Source: Dasyornis broadbenti
Lineage: Eukaryota > Chordata > Aves > Passeriformes > Dasyornithidae
Length of the DNA: 64,000 bases
Direction: 5' to 3'
NCBI GenBank assembly: GCA_013397935.1
Contig: VZRN01000638.1
Location: 236,788-300,787, forward strand
Shown: in pieces, positions 23,331-33,420 of the stretch
Layout: every line of letters starts with the position of its first letter
How positions within the stretch are numbered: position 1 is the stretch's first letter
Position numbers and translations under genes: made by a program
Notes under the pieces: model-generated
Databases searched by the model: none
Told to the model about the DNA's origin: nothing
What the model saw: only the letters and a program-made list of their open reading frames with translations

Positions 23331-24291
23331 CATGAAGGGACACTCACAGGACAAGAGGATTAAAGTGCCACCACTTTCAAGACACTCAGCTCCTTCCAGC
23401 AGAAGAGGCCACTTAAAAAAATCCAGGTCCTACCCGAGCTCTGCTTTCCTGCCCATGATAGGGGAGGCATTTAGAGCCTGCTTTGGTAATAAATTAGATA
23501 CAGTTATTAGAGATCCATTAAGGCAAAGTAATTATTGGTTTTATTATTGCTTTTATTACTGGGGAACCTAGTGAGGTCCACAGCATGTTCTACACCAATA
23601 CAGGACCGAGAACTATCCCTTCCCTGAGGAGCAAGAGGGAAGGGCCCACTCCTGCACAACACCTCAGCACATATAAAAATGCATTTGTGGGATTTGTTCC
23701 CCTCGAGATCATCCCTAATCATGAAAATTTTGATGCTGAAGGGTTTGCAGCAGAAGGCCTGGTCAAAGCAGACCTTGGCAATGGCTCAGTGGCCACCAAA
23801 GTTGAGATGGGCAGATGAGAACCAGGACAGGGAGCCAAGAAAGGTCATTTAACCACTTCTAAATGTCTTTGCTCTTTGTGGAAGTGCAATATCTTGATTC
23901 ACTTCAGTTATTCCTTGTAAATTGATCAGAACAGATCCATAGATCACTTGCAATCTTATGGGCGTGGATGGAGAGGGTGCAATCAGGAGGAGCTCAGGAA
24001 CATTGCAAGGGAGCTTTAAAACCAATCAACAACTCTCAATGTAACACTGAAGCTGTGACTATGTCAGGGGTGGTGTTTTATTTTGCCTTTTTTTTCCTCC
24101 CCATGCATAAAGTTTGAAGATTCCCAGGTCCATCTGGGAAGGTCTCATGGAAACAGACACTTGTTTGTAAGGGGGAGAGGGAAACCAACCAACTGAACAA
24201 GCTGTAATTATTTAAAGATGTAAAAAAATGTCTATTATGAAGTAGTATGGCTACCAATCCATGTAACTTCTACACCTTTAGAATTAATGGA

Positions 24292-24297
24292 AATAAA
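24292..24297 (+). promoter_or_regulatory. Candidate GATA4 poly(A) signal
   Basis: AATAAA follows a compositionally distinct, repeat-free AT-rich block. Cleavage would fall about 15-25 nt downstream. Confidence 0.55.
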
Positions 24298-24435
24298 ACA
24301 ATGATAATGAAACCAGAAGGTTTCTGCTTGACTCTGTCTACCTTCATGGGTTTCTTGGAGAGGGCTGGGGGTAAATGATGAAGTATTGAAAACATATGAA
24401 ATGGTGAAATGGGTCCAGTCCCAGGGAGCTCACAA

Positions 24436-25050
24436 TGATAGAATTTCAGGGTAATTTTAAGTCAGAAGGGACAAGATCAGAGCCCTGTTCAGTCAAGTTT
24501 TGAATACTCCCAGGATGGAAATCCCACCACCTCTCTGGGTTCCTGTTCCAGTATTTGACCGCCCTCATGGCGGAAATATTTTCCCAAATCATAGAATGTT
24601 ACGGGTTGGAAGGGACCTTAAAGCTCATCTAGTCCCAAGCCCTGCCATGGGCAGGGACAACTTCCACTATCCCAGGTTGCTCAAGGCCTTATTCAACCTG
24701 GCCTTTGACACTTCCAGGCATGGGGCATCCACAACCGCCCTGGCCAACCTGTCCCAGTGTCTCGCCACCCTCAAAGTTAATAATTTCTTCCTAATATCTA
24801 ATCTAAATTTCCCCCCCTTCAACTTGTACCCATTACTCCTTGCTCTACATAAATTTCCTACATAATAAATGTTAGATTATTAATGACAGACAAAATCTTT
24901 GGTAAGTTAATTGCCTGGACTTGGGGACTTCCAAGCAATGAATCATTGCAGGAGACTGAATATTGTCTCCAAGCCCCAGAGCCACACAGAGCCTCTTCCC
25001 ATACACAGGATTTAGGGTGGCCAACACAGGATGACAAACTCAGAGGAGAC
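24436..25050 (-). repeat. Repeat unit copy B, split by a nested CR1
   Basis: It matches copy A at 23015-23330 over both halves (GGATGGAAATCCCACCACCT left; TTAATTGCCTGGACTTGGG and TATTGTCTCCAAGCC right). A ~300-bp insertion lies between them at about 24588-24892. Confidence 0.7.
24588..24850 (-). mobile_element. CR1 LINE inserted inside repeat copy B, inverted
   Basis: It begins with an inverted CR1 tail (ATCATAGAATGTTACGGGTT), runs through CCTGCCATGGGCAGGGAC and ends near 24850. AAATC is present at both edges (24586-24590 and 24893-24897), which may be chance or a short target duplication. Confidence 0.85.
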
Positions 25051-25071
25051 AGACCTAGCGATGGAGCAGCT

Positions 25072-25195
25072 CAAGGCCAGGTTGGACAGGGCTTGGAGCA
25101 ACCTGGGCTAGTGGAAGGTGTCCCTGCCCATGGCAGGGGAGTGGAACCGGATGATCTTTAAGTTCCCTTCCAACCCAAACCATGCTGTGACTATG
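25072..25195 (+). mobile_element. CR1 LINE 3' fragment
   Basis: It contains GGTTGGACAGGGCTTGGAGC, CCCTGCCCATGGCAGGGGAG and a CCAACCCAAACCATGCTGTG end. Confidence 0.88.
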
Positions 25196-25626
25196 ATTTT
25201 AATACAAAATAGGAAAAGCCCCAATATTGGTAACACCGTTACCATAGCAGAGTGGAGAAATGTCCATGGGGGCACTTAAAAACCATCATGATTTACCTTT
25301 AGGTCTTCTCACTAAATTTTACTTAATAGGCCTAGTTCAAGCCTGAATGCTTCCAGATGAACTCAGAGGCAACACCCTCAAGTCCAAATCAGGTTGCCGG
25401 TAAGGGCTGTGCTCAGCCAGCTCCATCCTCTGTAGGGGCACCGCCCTCCTTTAAGCACCCAATCACCCTCCCAGGGTGCCCAATGTCCTTCCCAGCCCAA
25501 CCCGTTCCTACAGACCGGTACAACTGGTGGGGTGAGCGAGGCCAGCACCTGAAACCCGCCCATTCCTCCCCCAACAGCCAACTGGGGAGCTCCCCTGCTG
25601 TTTGGGGGGGGAGGATCTTCCTGCCC

Positions 25627-25634
25627 TATAAAAG
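25627..25634 (+). promoter_or_regulatory. TATA-like element, candidate promoter
   Basis: CCTATAAAAGG occurs in a G-rich context downstream of C-rich GC-box-like sequence (25550-25620). If used, transcription would start near 25655-25660. It is the only TATA-like site with a promoter-like setting noted upstream of NEIL2. No transcript evidence exists in the sequence. Confidence 0.25.
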
Positions 25635-27769
25635 GAGGGGGATGGAAGTTATTTGGCTGTAGGAGATCTTGTTGAGGGTGGGTAGAGGTGGTGTGGAAGG
25701 TGGTTGGGGACAGAGGAAGGGCTGTAGGATCATGAAAGGAGGTAATGAAGCAGGGAGGAAGGTTGCCCAGCCTGCTCCCCAAATGCATGCACAGGGTGGG
25801 ATGCGGGAATGTGGGGCTTGGGGGAGGGTGCAGTGGGTGCCTTCACTGCCCTAGGGAGATGTGGGTGAGAATGGGGTGGGAACTCAGTGCCTGTTTTTTT
25901 AGGATGGCTGCAAATGGATGCTTGGCTGAGTGTGAGAAGACAGGGAGCTTTGCACCCCTCTGATTGCCCGTGGAGTGTCAGGGCTGTGCCTTGAAATCCC
26001 TGCAGGAGCCATGCCCAGGGGTGTAAGGCCACCGGGGGCCTTCCTGCAATCGTCTGGGTGCAGGATGGCAGTGTGGATGTGCAGGTGGAGCTGGGGTGAG
26101 CTGCATGAGCCTCGTCCTTGCTCTGTTCTGCTGGGGGTACTGGGTATCTCTCTGGGCACAGGGACTGGGAATGAGCCCATACGGGGGAGGATTTCTCCTG
26201 GAGGCCTGGCTCCCTGCCCCAGACCTGCAGAGGTCCCAGCTCAGGTGGCCATGCTCCTGGGGAGATGGGTGTCATGCCCTGCAGAGGGCTGGGGATGGTT
26301 TTCCTCCTCTTCCTTCTTGGAGGGCAGGGTGTTTTGGATGAGACTGAAGTGGGTCTGGAGTAAAAAGGTGAAGTAAGGAAGTACATGGAGAGAAGCGGAT
26401 CAGAGACAGCAAATTCTGGTTCTTTTAATGTCCTGGGGAATAGGGCAGTCTTCCCTCTTGAGGCGGAGCGTTACTCTGCTGTCAGATGGGCTGCAGCTGT
26501 GGCAGCGTGAGCATTAACACCTTACAGACCTCCCAGCACTTCCAGTCTCTCACAAGGAGCCTGTGGAGAACTGACTCAGCAGCAGTCAAAGCTCTGCAGG
26601 TGTTGAACTTCCCTGGGGTGTGAGCTCTGGGCTGTGTGAGCTTTCCTGGGGCTCAGTCTGTGCTGCCTGACATGAAGCCAGTGCCTGGATAGTTGGGGCA
26701 GACTCCCTGGATGACCTGAGCCCAGCTGCTTCCAGGGATCCAAACTCCTTTGGCAGCAGGAGCATCTCTTTAGCTGTCTCTTGATCAACATGATACGCAG
26801 ATTTTTTGAGTGAAACTGGAGCAGGCCTGTGAATAATTATCACATGCCCTTGAAGGGAGAAGAGGATTAAAGCTCAGATTTTTACCCTTGGTAAATCTAG
26901 TTTTGATGACCACCTACTATCTTTACCTGGATCTAAGAGATTAATTTAATGTTCTCTGATGTGTTTTCCTCTTGAGCTTTCCCAAAAGGGATCTGGTTTG
27001 TGCTGCAGCACAGGAGAAGGCCTTTACAGCCATGCTGCCATGCCTGTTGAGGGTATGTCCATACCTTGCTGCTCCTCACAGCCATGCCAAGGATGTCCCC
27101 CTGCTGCGGCAGGAGCGTGTGGCACTGGAGGCTTTGGCTGTAGTCACTCTGAGCTGGCGCAAACATGGGCTGCGGTCTCTGAGCCGGCCCAGGCAGTGGA
27201 GAAGCCAAGATTCTGGTGGGGTGACCCCAGGATTGTTGTTGATTTTCACATCAAGCTGTCTCAGAGCTGTGCCAGTGGTACCTCAGAGCCCTGTTCCAAG
27301 TTCTGTGGAGCTTGAAGCTGAGCCTCTGGTCAGTGCTGGTCTCTGGGCTTAGTTTGCAAGAAGAACTGGCACTGTGGAGTGAAAGCGAAACTGAGCTTTC
27401 CTTATCCTGGAGCCTGCTTCCTTGTACACCCACAGCCAGCAGAAGTCCTCAGAAGAACTGCAAGTGACTGGGATTTCCTGGCAGAAATAACTCCTTATGT
27501 ATTGATGTGACTTGCTGGAGGGAGCTGCAGGATGGTGCTGCTTCATGTCCCGCTCATCCAGAGCCTCCTGATCGCAGATGCTGTTAGCAGAGTGTTGGAA
27601 TGCTCCCAAACTGGTTCCATGCCATTGCAGTCAGTGGGACAAGCAGTGGGTAAAGCAAGGGGTGGAGATGTTCTAATTCCAGGGCTGATCTTTCCATGGG
27701 AGCAGCATATACTTCCCATGGTGTATCAGGAAAGAGATGGGTCACTGGCCTGTGCTGGTTCTGGGTCGC

Positions 27770-28025
27770 TAATCATAGAATCACAGATTGGAATGGGTTG
27801 GAGGGACCTTAAAAATCATCTGCTTCCAATTTCCCTGACATGGGCAGGGAAATCCTCCCCTACCCCAGGAAAAAGGACTTTGAGAGATTTCCCAGGCCAA
27901 ATTCCTGCTTGTGGGAGTGAAACTTTTAATGAAAACTGCTATTAGAGCAGGTTGTGCAGGGCTGTGTTGGATTAAATTTTATATATATCCCCTAGGATGG
28001 GAACTCCTCCACCTCCGTGGTCCTG
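27770..28025 (-). mobile_element. Degraded CR1 LINE, inverted
   Basis: The left part is a reversed CR1 tail (AATCATAGAATCACAGATTG, GGAGGGACCTTAAAAATCAT, CATGGGCAGGG). A separate CR1-like patch at 27990-28025 (GGATGGGAACTCCTCCACCT) resembles the block in repeat copies A and B. Confidence 0.75.
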
Positions 28026-28182
28026 AAAGAAACCTATTTATCTTCATGGACTTTGCCACAGGGACTTAAGGAGGAAAATGTGGCTGAGGAGAATGTTTTG
28101 TATATTTCTGAGTTGCAACTTCCCTTCAAGTCTAGGGCAGAGTGTGAGAAGGACCTGCTAATTTCTTCAACACCTGCTGGAG

Positions 28183-28320
28183 ATGCCAGAGGGCCCATCA
28201 GTGAGGAAGTTCCAGCTGCTGATCTCCCCTTTTGTGGGACAAGTGGTGGCCAAGGTGGGGGGAAGCAGCCGGAAGCTCAATGTGAATGACCTGAATGCCC
28301 TGAGGCTCCAGGACTCCCAG
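28183..28320 (+). CDS. NEIL2: NEIL2 coding exon 1
   Basis: The exon has 46 codons from ATG (MPEGPSVRKFQLLISPFVGQ) to LQDSQ, phase 0, before GTGAGC. It carries the catalytic N-terminus. Confidence 0.96.
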
Positions 28321-31134
28321 GTGAGCTGTGCTGAAGTTGAATTTACAGATCCATGACAAGTCTGAGGGAATTGCATTGTCCTGCACCTGGGTGACAGGAG
28401 GTACAGAACCAGTGAATGTTTCCCTGAGGGTTTCACCTGGCTGAGTTGAGGTGTCTGCTGTGGGCACTTGTGAGAAGTCACACTCGGGTCGGTCCTGCTG
28501 GGGCTTCACTGACCTGACACTGCTCAGATGATGATTTGGACCTGACTGGCCAAACCCTGGTGCAGCCTCACCTCGGATTAAAGGTGGGGAGCAAAATGAG
28601 AAGCACAAAGTGCACCCAGCACACAGCAGGGAGGTGAATCAGAAGCAACGATGACAGATTTCAAACCCCTGAGTGTGTGTCCTGGTGGGTCTCCTTGGCC
28701 TGATGGAAGTCCCTGGGAGGGATTCAAAGTTGAGTGGCATGTGAATACCTTGTGTTCCAGGTAGGGAAAGAAAGGCCGAGTGCAGCTCTGATGGAATGAT
28801 GTGGATGCTGATGAATCCCATGTTCATGGTGGGCTGATGTGCCCTCTAATAGAGTTTGTAGAAGATTTTCACTTGTATGGAAACAGCCAGAGATTTTATC
28901 CCTGGCAGTGTTCAAAGTCAGGTTGGATGAGGCCTGAGCAACCTGGTCCAGTGGAAGGTGTCCCTGCCTATGGCCATGGGATTGGAATGAGATGAGCTTT
29001 AAGATCCCTTCCAACCTAAGCCTTTCTAGAACTCTGTGCTCCTTTATGGATCATCAGCACATCCCACCTCTTTCCTCAGGTTCATGGGAAGAACTTGTAC
29101 CTGGCATTTGGTCCCTTCGGACCAACCGCAGAAGAGACAATGCTGCAAAGAGAGGCTGCTTGTGGGGCACATTGTCCTGCCCAGGGAGGGCAAGGACAGG
29201 CTGGTGCTCCACATTCCCAGGATAAGGAGCTGCAGGAACTCCAGCACTCGAGATCTGAAGCCCCAGATGGAGCAGAGGGTCCGGGCGAATGGCTGCGCAT
29301 CCACTTCGGCATGTTCGGCAGTGTCCGGGCAAATGAGTTCTCAAGGGCAAACAGAGCCAATAAAAGGGGGGACTGGAAGGACCCTGTGCCCAGGTATTTC
29401 ATGGAATCTTCTCTCTCCCTGCCTCTTCCCTTTTTTCCCAAACCAAATTTGTGTGGGGATGCTCTTAGCCTTGATTTTCTCTGATAATTTTTAAAGCATA
29501 AGATCTGGCATGAGTGGATGTGGGGTGCGTTCAACCAGAGAATCCCCAGTGAAGTTGTAGGATGTGTTGCCTGCCAGCCTGGGGACCAGCTGTAAAGGTT
29601 TTGCTCTTAAGAGAAATTTTAGGATGCCAGGCTGAATCATGCCCTAAAAATGCCAGTTTCTCCCAAATACGTGTTTTTAAAAAAAACCTTGGAAAAATAG
29701 CAGACATCTCAGACAGCTGGAATCACAGCTGGAGTGATGCTGTTGAAGGCAACAGTGAATTGAAAACATGACTACAATTTGTGTCCTAAATCCCACTGGG
29801 ATTGTACAGAGCAAGGGGAAACAGGCTGCCCAGAGAAGCTGTGGCTGCGTCTGTATCCCTGGAAGTGTCCAAAGCAAGGTTGGATGGGGCTTGGATCAGC
29901 CTGGGATGGTGGAAGGTGTCCCTGCCCATGGCAGGGAGTGGAACAAGATGATCTTTGGGTTCTCTTCTGAGCCAAACCATTCCATGATTCTGTGATTTTG
30001 AAGGATGACTTTATTTCTATACAAGTATTTTTGTGTGCTACTTTTAGCATCCATTTCCCTGATTTGTAGACCCTCCTGCTGGAGCCTCGGTCATCCAGGG
30101 AGCACAGGGCAGCAGAAGGAACAGCTCTCCACAGGTTGTGTGGTTTCACCACCAAGTTTGGTCTCTGAAATCATTAAAGAGGCCACCTTGCCTCAAGATA
30201 GTGGCCAGCTGCAGAGTGTAACAAATTTTTCAGAGATATTTCTGATGAGAGACTCCAACTTCCCTGCTTCTCCCAGGCTGGTTCTGCACTTTGAGAGCGG
30301 AGGCTTCCTTGTTTTCTACAACTGCCGGATGCTCTGGTGCTCCTCTCCGAGGGCTGATCCCGCTTCTGACATCCTGTCTGTGGAATTCCACCGTGGCCGG
30401 GCGCTGCGTGCCCTCCGTGTACCGGATCCCATCTGCTACACCCTCCTAGACCAAAGATATTTTTCAGGGCTGGGTGAGTTCCAGGGAACAGTGGCAGAAG
30501 GAGAAATGGAGGAAGGTGGGTGGGATGTCTGTAGATGCAGAAGTGCATGTCTGGGCAGTTTGCTCTTTAGTCTTGCAGCTTCTGGTTGATCCAGCTGAGG
30601 ATTCATGGTCATCCTCGAGGGTAGAAAGAAGAGAACCTCTTCCAGCCCAATCCCAGATCTGAGTCTACTCTTTGGGTGCCTACCCTGTCTACTCTGGTAC
30701 AGGGAATGGCTTTGCTGGCTGTAATCCTTGAGGCAAAAATCACAGGTTGGAGCCAGCAGCCTGCATTACCTTGATTAGAAATATCCTTATCATCTCCTTG
30801 TTCCTGACTGTTTCCAGGGAACATCATTAAGAACGAGATCTTGTACCTGGCCAGGATCCACCCGTTAACACCAGGCTCGCTCTTGGCTTTCTCAGACCTG
30901 GAGCATCTGCTGGACTGTGCCGTTCAGTTCAGTTCTGAGTGGCTGCACAACAAACTGCGTGGCCAAGGGCTGCACCCCCAGGTGTACCAGAAGGACCAGT
31001 GTCCCCTGGGGCATCCCCTGATGAAGGCAACTTTTGGACCCTCTGGTGGCCTCAAGAGACCTACGTGGTGGTGCCCTCAGTGCCAGCCTGCGGTGCTGCC
31101 AAGGGATGGGGACCCTTCCCCAGTCACGGAGTGA
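28183..31134 (+). CDS. NEIL2: NEIL2, endonuclease VIII-like DNA glycosylase/AP lyase
   Basis: NEIL2 excises oxidised pyrimidines, preferring bubble and single-stranded DNA, then cleaves the abasic site in nuclear base-excision repair. Exons 28183-28320, 29080-29393, 30277-30473 and 30818-31134 join in frame to 321 codons plus stop (human 332). After Met removal the catalytic Pro2 and Glu3 of the MPEGP start are present, and the family's Lys50 is kept (QVHGKN). A low-complexity linker rich in Gln, Gly and Glu (about residues 60-105) precedes the helix-two-turn-helix region (LLDQRYFSGLG). The C-terminal zinc finger has Cys278, His282, Cys302 and Cys305 (CPLGH and CPQC), the CHCC type of NEIL2. 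The start is fixed because Pro2 must follow Met. All key residues I can check are intact. Confidence 0.96.
28321..29079 (+). other. NEIL2 intron 1
   Basis: Most is non-repetitive. A CR1 3' end occupies 28890-29040 and stops about 40 bp before the acceptor (TTTCCTCAG). Confidence 0.9.
28890..29040 (+). mobile_element. CR1 LINE 3' fragment
   Basis: It contains AGTCAGGTTGGATGAGGCCT, GGTGTCCCTGCCTATGGCC and CCCTTCCAACCTAAGCC. Confidence 0.85.
29080..29393 (+). CDS. NEIL2: NEIL2 coding exon 2
   Basis: The exon is 314 nt, from VHGKNLYLAFGPFG through the Gln/Gly/Glu-rich linker to FGMFGSVRANEFSRANRANK and GDWKDPVPR, with the last Arg codon split. Confidence 0.95.
29394..30276 (+). other. NEIL2 intron 2
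   Basis: The intron holds one CR1 3' fragment (29808-29998). Nothing else was recognised. Confidence 0.9.
29808..29998 (+). mobile_element. CR1 LINE 3' fragment
   Basis: CCCAGAGAAGCTGTGGCTGC, GGTGTCCCTGCCCATGGCAG and CCATTCCATGATTCTGTGAT are all present in consensus order. Confidence 0.9.
30277..30473 (+). CDS. NEIL2: NEIL2 coding exon 3
   Basis: The exon is 197 nt and encodes LVLHFESGGFLVFYNCRM and ends in the helix-two-turn-helix start (CYTLLDQRYFSGLG). It is split within the last Gly codon. Confidence 0.95.
30474..30817 (+). other. NEIL2 intron 3
   Basis: A 344-bp intron from GTGAGT to TTTCCAG. No repeat was recognised. Confidence 0.9.
30818..31134 (+). CDS. NEIL2: NEIL2 terminal coding exon
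   Basis: It continues with NIIKNEILYLARIHPL and ends with the CHCC zinc finger (CPLGH, WWCPQC) and the tail SPVTE, TGA at 31132-31134. Confidence 0.96.
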
Positions 31135-31730
31135 CCTGTGCAGGAAGGTGCTAGGTGGTCTCTGAACCATGGCTAGTTGTCCTGGGAGGTCTTCATGGTT
31201 TCTTTGAGGCTGTTGAGTTTGGTTCTCAGGGATCTGACAGAGTTAAGTGCTCAGTGGAGGTCCCAGGTCACCAGAGTGGCTGCAGAAATGGAAGTGTGGT
31301 TGTCCATGATTTTTTTTTTTTTGTCACAGTGGCACAAGAGTCTAAAGAGTTTGACGAGTTCTGAGATGTTTTGGTCACCCTGTTCTGGTGACAGTGGATG
31401 GGAAGTGGGAGGTGTTGAGCAGGGGCTTGCTGTGGTCTGAAGTCACCCTGTCCCTTGACCCTGGAGGACACAGCAGAACAGAGGAGATTCCTCTGCCTAA
31501 ACAGCTTGATTAATTCAGAGTTAAACAATCCTGCCTCTGTCTGGAGGTAAATGGGTGTGGTTAAACATGAGGGGCTGTTCCCTGTGTCAGATCTTACAGG
31601 AACAGCTCCCACCTTCCACGTCAACATATACAAAATACACATCAGCAGTGCTTGGTGGAGCTCATCTCTGCACCCACAGGTTTCAGCTTTGTGGCAAACT
31701 GCCCATTCCAGATGTCACTGTAAAAATAAT

Positions 31731-31736
31731 AATAAA
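31731..31736 (+). promoter_or_regulatory. Candidate NEIL2 poly(A) signal
   Basis: AATAAA lies ~600 nt past the stop codon in an AT-rich patch. A second AATAAA at 31915-31920 is an equally plausible end. Confidence 0.4.
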
Positions 31737-32519
31737 ATTAAAAATACATCGTGCGGCAGGGATTGCATAAAACTCAGGATCTCCAAGGAAACCTGAAAGC
31801 AGAAAGGTTTGGAAATAGAGCTGTGTCTCTATGCACTAGGTAAGAGTTGCTGCTGTCCTCTCACCATGGATTTGGATTTATTTTGATAATAAATTGTTGG
31901 ACTCAAGGAAAAAAAATAAAAGCTGGAATCAGAACAGGTGATGTTCACCTCAGGCGTGTCCTTTCTGGCATTTTCTTGGTTAAAAGCTTAGGTGTATATG
32001 GAAATTGCAGCTGTCTGGAATTGGTTAACAGCTACCTCTTTGGTGCTACCTGTAGAGGATGGTACCAGCAGCTCTCCTCGGCAGTGTAAGGGTTGTCTGT
32101 AATGGAACTGCATTTAAAGATGGATTGCAAATCAGCTGGGAATGCTGGAGGTAAACACCTCTGTTGTAGGCAGCTGTTTCCCAGGCAGGACTTGAAGAGC
32201 CTCTCCCCTGAGAACTGCAACACCCTTGAGTGGGTGCAGGTTATGGGATTGCTGAATAAAACAATTAATGAGGTTATGGGGCCAAAGAAGGTGGTTATGG
32301 TTAATGTCCCTTCTGCAGGGTAGCAGCAGAGTGCCCTTTCAGTGCCCTTCCAAAAAAAGCATCATAGACTATTTCCAGCTGGAAAGAACCTACAATGATG
32401 CTGAAAGTCCAACTTCTGTGAGGAAACCACCCACACAAAATAACCTCAAAAGCTGATTCTTGCACTTTGAATGATGAGGATGGAGCTGGGTCTCTGTTTG
32501 GGTTCTCAGCATAGGAAAG

Positions 32520-32985
32520 ATGTGGAGCTGTTGAAGTGAGTCCAGAGGACACCATGGAGATGCTCCAAGGTTGGAGCTCCTCTGCTCTGGAGCCAGGCTG
32601 GGAGAGCTGGGGGTGTTCACCTGGAGAAGAGAAGGATCCAGGGAGAGCTCAGAGCCCCTGCCAGAGCCTAAAGGGGCTCCAGGAGAGCTGGAGAGGGACT
32701 GGGGACAAGGGATGGAGGGATAGGACAAGGGGGAATGGCTTCCCACTGCCAGAGGGCAGGGATAGATGGGATGTTAGGAAGGAATTGTTGGCTGTGAGGG
32801 TGGTGAGGGGCTGGGATGAAATTCCCAGAGACGCTGTGTCTCCCCCGTTCCTGGAAGTGTCCAAGGCCAGGTTGGATGGGGCTTGGAACAACCTGGTCTA
32901 GTGAAAGGTGTCCCTGCTCATGACAGGGGGTTGGAACTGGAAGGTCTTCAAGGTCTCTTCCCACCCCAATCCTCCCGTGACTCCA
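32520..32985 (+). mobile_element. CR1 LINE 3' fragment (~465 bp) next to the FDFT1 promoter
   Basis: The sequence is very close to the copies at 45445, 50890 and 60160: GAGCCAGGCTGGGAGAGCTG, GAGAAGAGAAGGATCCAGGG, GGGAATGGCTTCCCACTGCC. It ends about 88 bp before the first CCAAT box of FDFT1. Confidence 0.93.
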
Positions 32986-33069
32986 TGGCGGTACCGCTCC
33001 CCTCACGCTCACACGAGGCGCTTCGGTGCCACCAGTTCCTTCCCGCTCCGCCTGTGCCAACGCGCGCCT

Positions 33070-33318
33070 CCGCCAATCAGCGCCCGCCGCCGGCCGTCAC
33101 ACCAGCCGCGCCACCTTCCTATTGGCTGGCGCTGCCCTGGTGCGAGCGCATCTCCGCCAATCGGCACCGCGCCCGCCCCACCGAGCGATGTGCCGAGCGC
33201 TGTGATTGGCTGCGGGGGTGGGGGATTGCCGCGGCCACACCCGCGCCCGGTTAAGCGGCGGGAGGGAGGGGGCGGCGGAAGCGCGCGGCGGCAGCGGTGG
33301 TGTCTGAGCGCGGCCCCC
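33070..33318 (+). promoter_or_regulatory. FDFT1: FDFT1 promoter: four CCAAT boxes, SRE-like site, CpG-rich
   Basis: CCAAT boxes lie at 33073-33077 and 33157-33161 (forward) and at 33121-33125 and 33205-33209 (as ATTGG). Forward and reverse alternate, and each pair repeats at exactly 84 bp. GTCACACCAG at 33096-33105 resembles the sterol-response element reported for the human squalene synthase promoter. NF-Y with SREBP control is established for this gene family; use of these sites here is inference. There is no TATA box, and the start site is probably within about 80 bp of the ATG. Confidence 0.7.
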
Positions 33319-33420
33319 ATGGAGCTGCTGCGGAAATGGCTGGGCCACCCCGAGGACATCTACAACCTGCTGCGCTTCAAGATGGGCGGCTACCGCGCCG
33401 TCATGCCGCGGATGGACACG
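33319..33420 (+). CDS. FDFT1: FDFT1 coding exon 1
   Basis: The exon has 34 codons, MELLRKWLGHPEDIYNLLRF to VMPRMDT, phase 0, lying in the CpG island. Confidence 0.96.

Larger units (their letters stand above)
19965..24315 (+). other. GATA4: Putative GATA4 3' UTR
   Basis: No other gene intervenes, and the sequence is mostly non-repetitive and AT-rich. The last ~130 bp (24181-24310) end in AATAAA at 24292-24297, a good poly(A) signal. If this is the real end, the UTR is about 4.3 kb and carries a CR1-containing unit at 23015-23330. An earlier end using AATAAA motifs near 22050 is possible. Confidence 0.5.
24316..28182. other. GATA4-NEIL2 intergenic region and NEIL2 5' UTR
   Basis: It contains repeat copy B, a plus-strand CR1 tail (25072-25195), an isolated TATA-like site (25627), a GC-rich non-repetitive stretch (25370-26400) and another inverted CR1. 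NEIL2 5' non-coding exons must lie here or nearby; TTTGCCACAG at about 28051-28060 is a possible acceptor, not confirmed. No coding gene is supported. Confidence 0.7.
31135..33318. other. NEIL2 3' UTR, intergenic DNA and FDFT1 5' region
   Basis: AATAAA motifs at 31731, 31915 and 32255 are alternative ends for NEIL2; none is clearly preferred. A CR1 copy fills 32520-32985, then a CpG-rich promoter region runs to the FDFT1 start. No other gene is visible. Confidence 0.75.

Noticed and set aside
25730..26386. Minus-strand open frame of 218 codons near the TATA-like site
   Set aside because: Pro/Ser-rich translation with no recognisable domain or splice context; expected by chance in GC-rich DNA.
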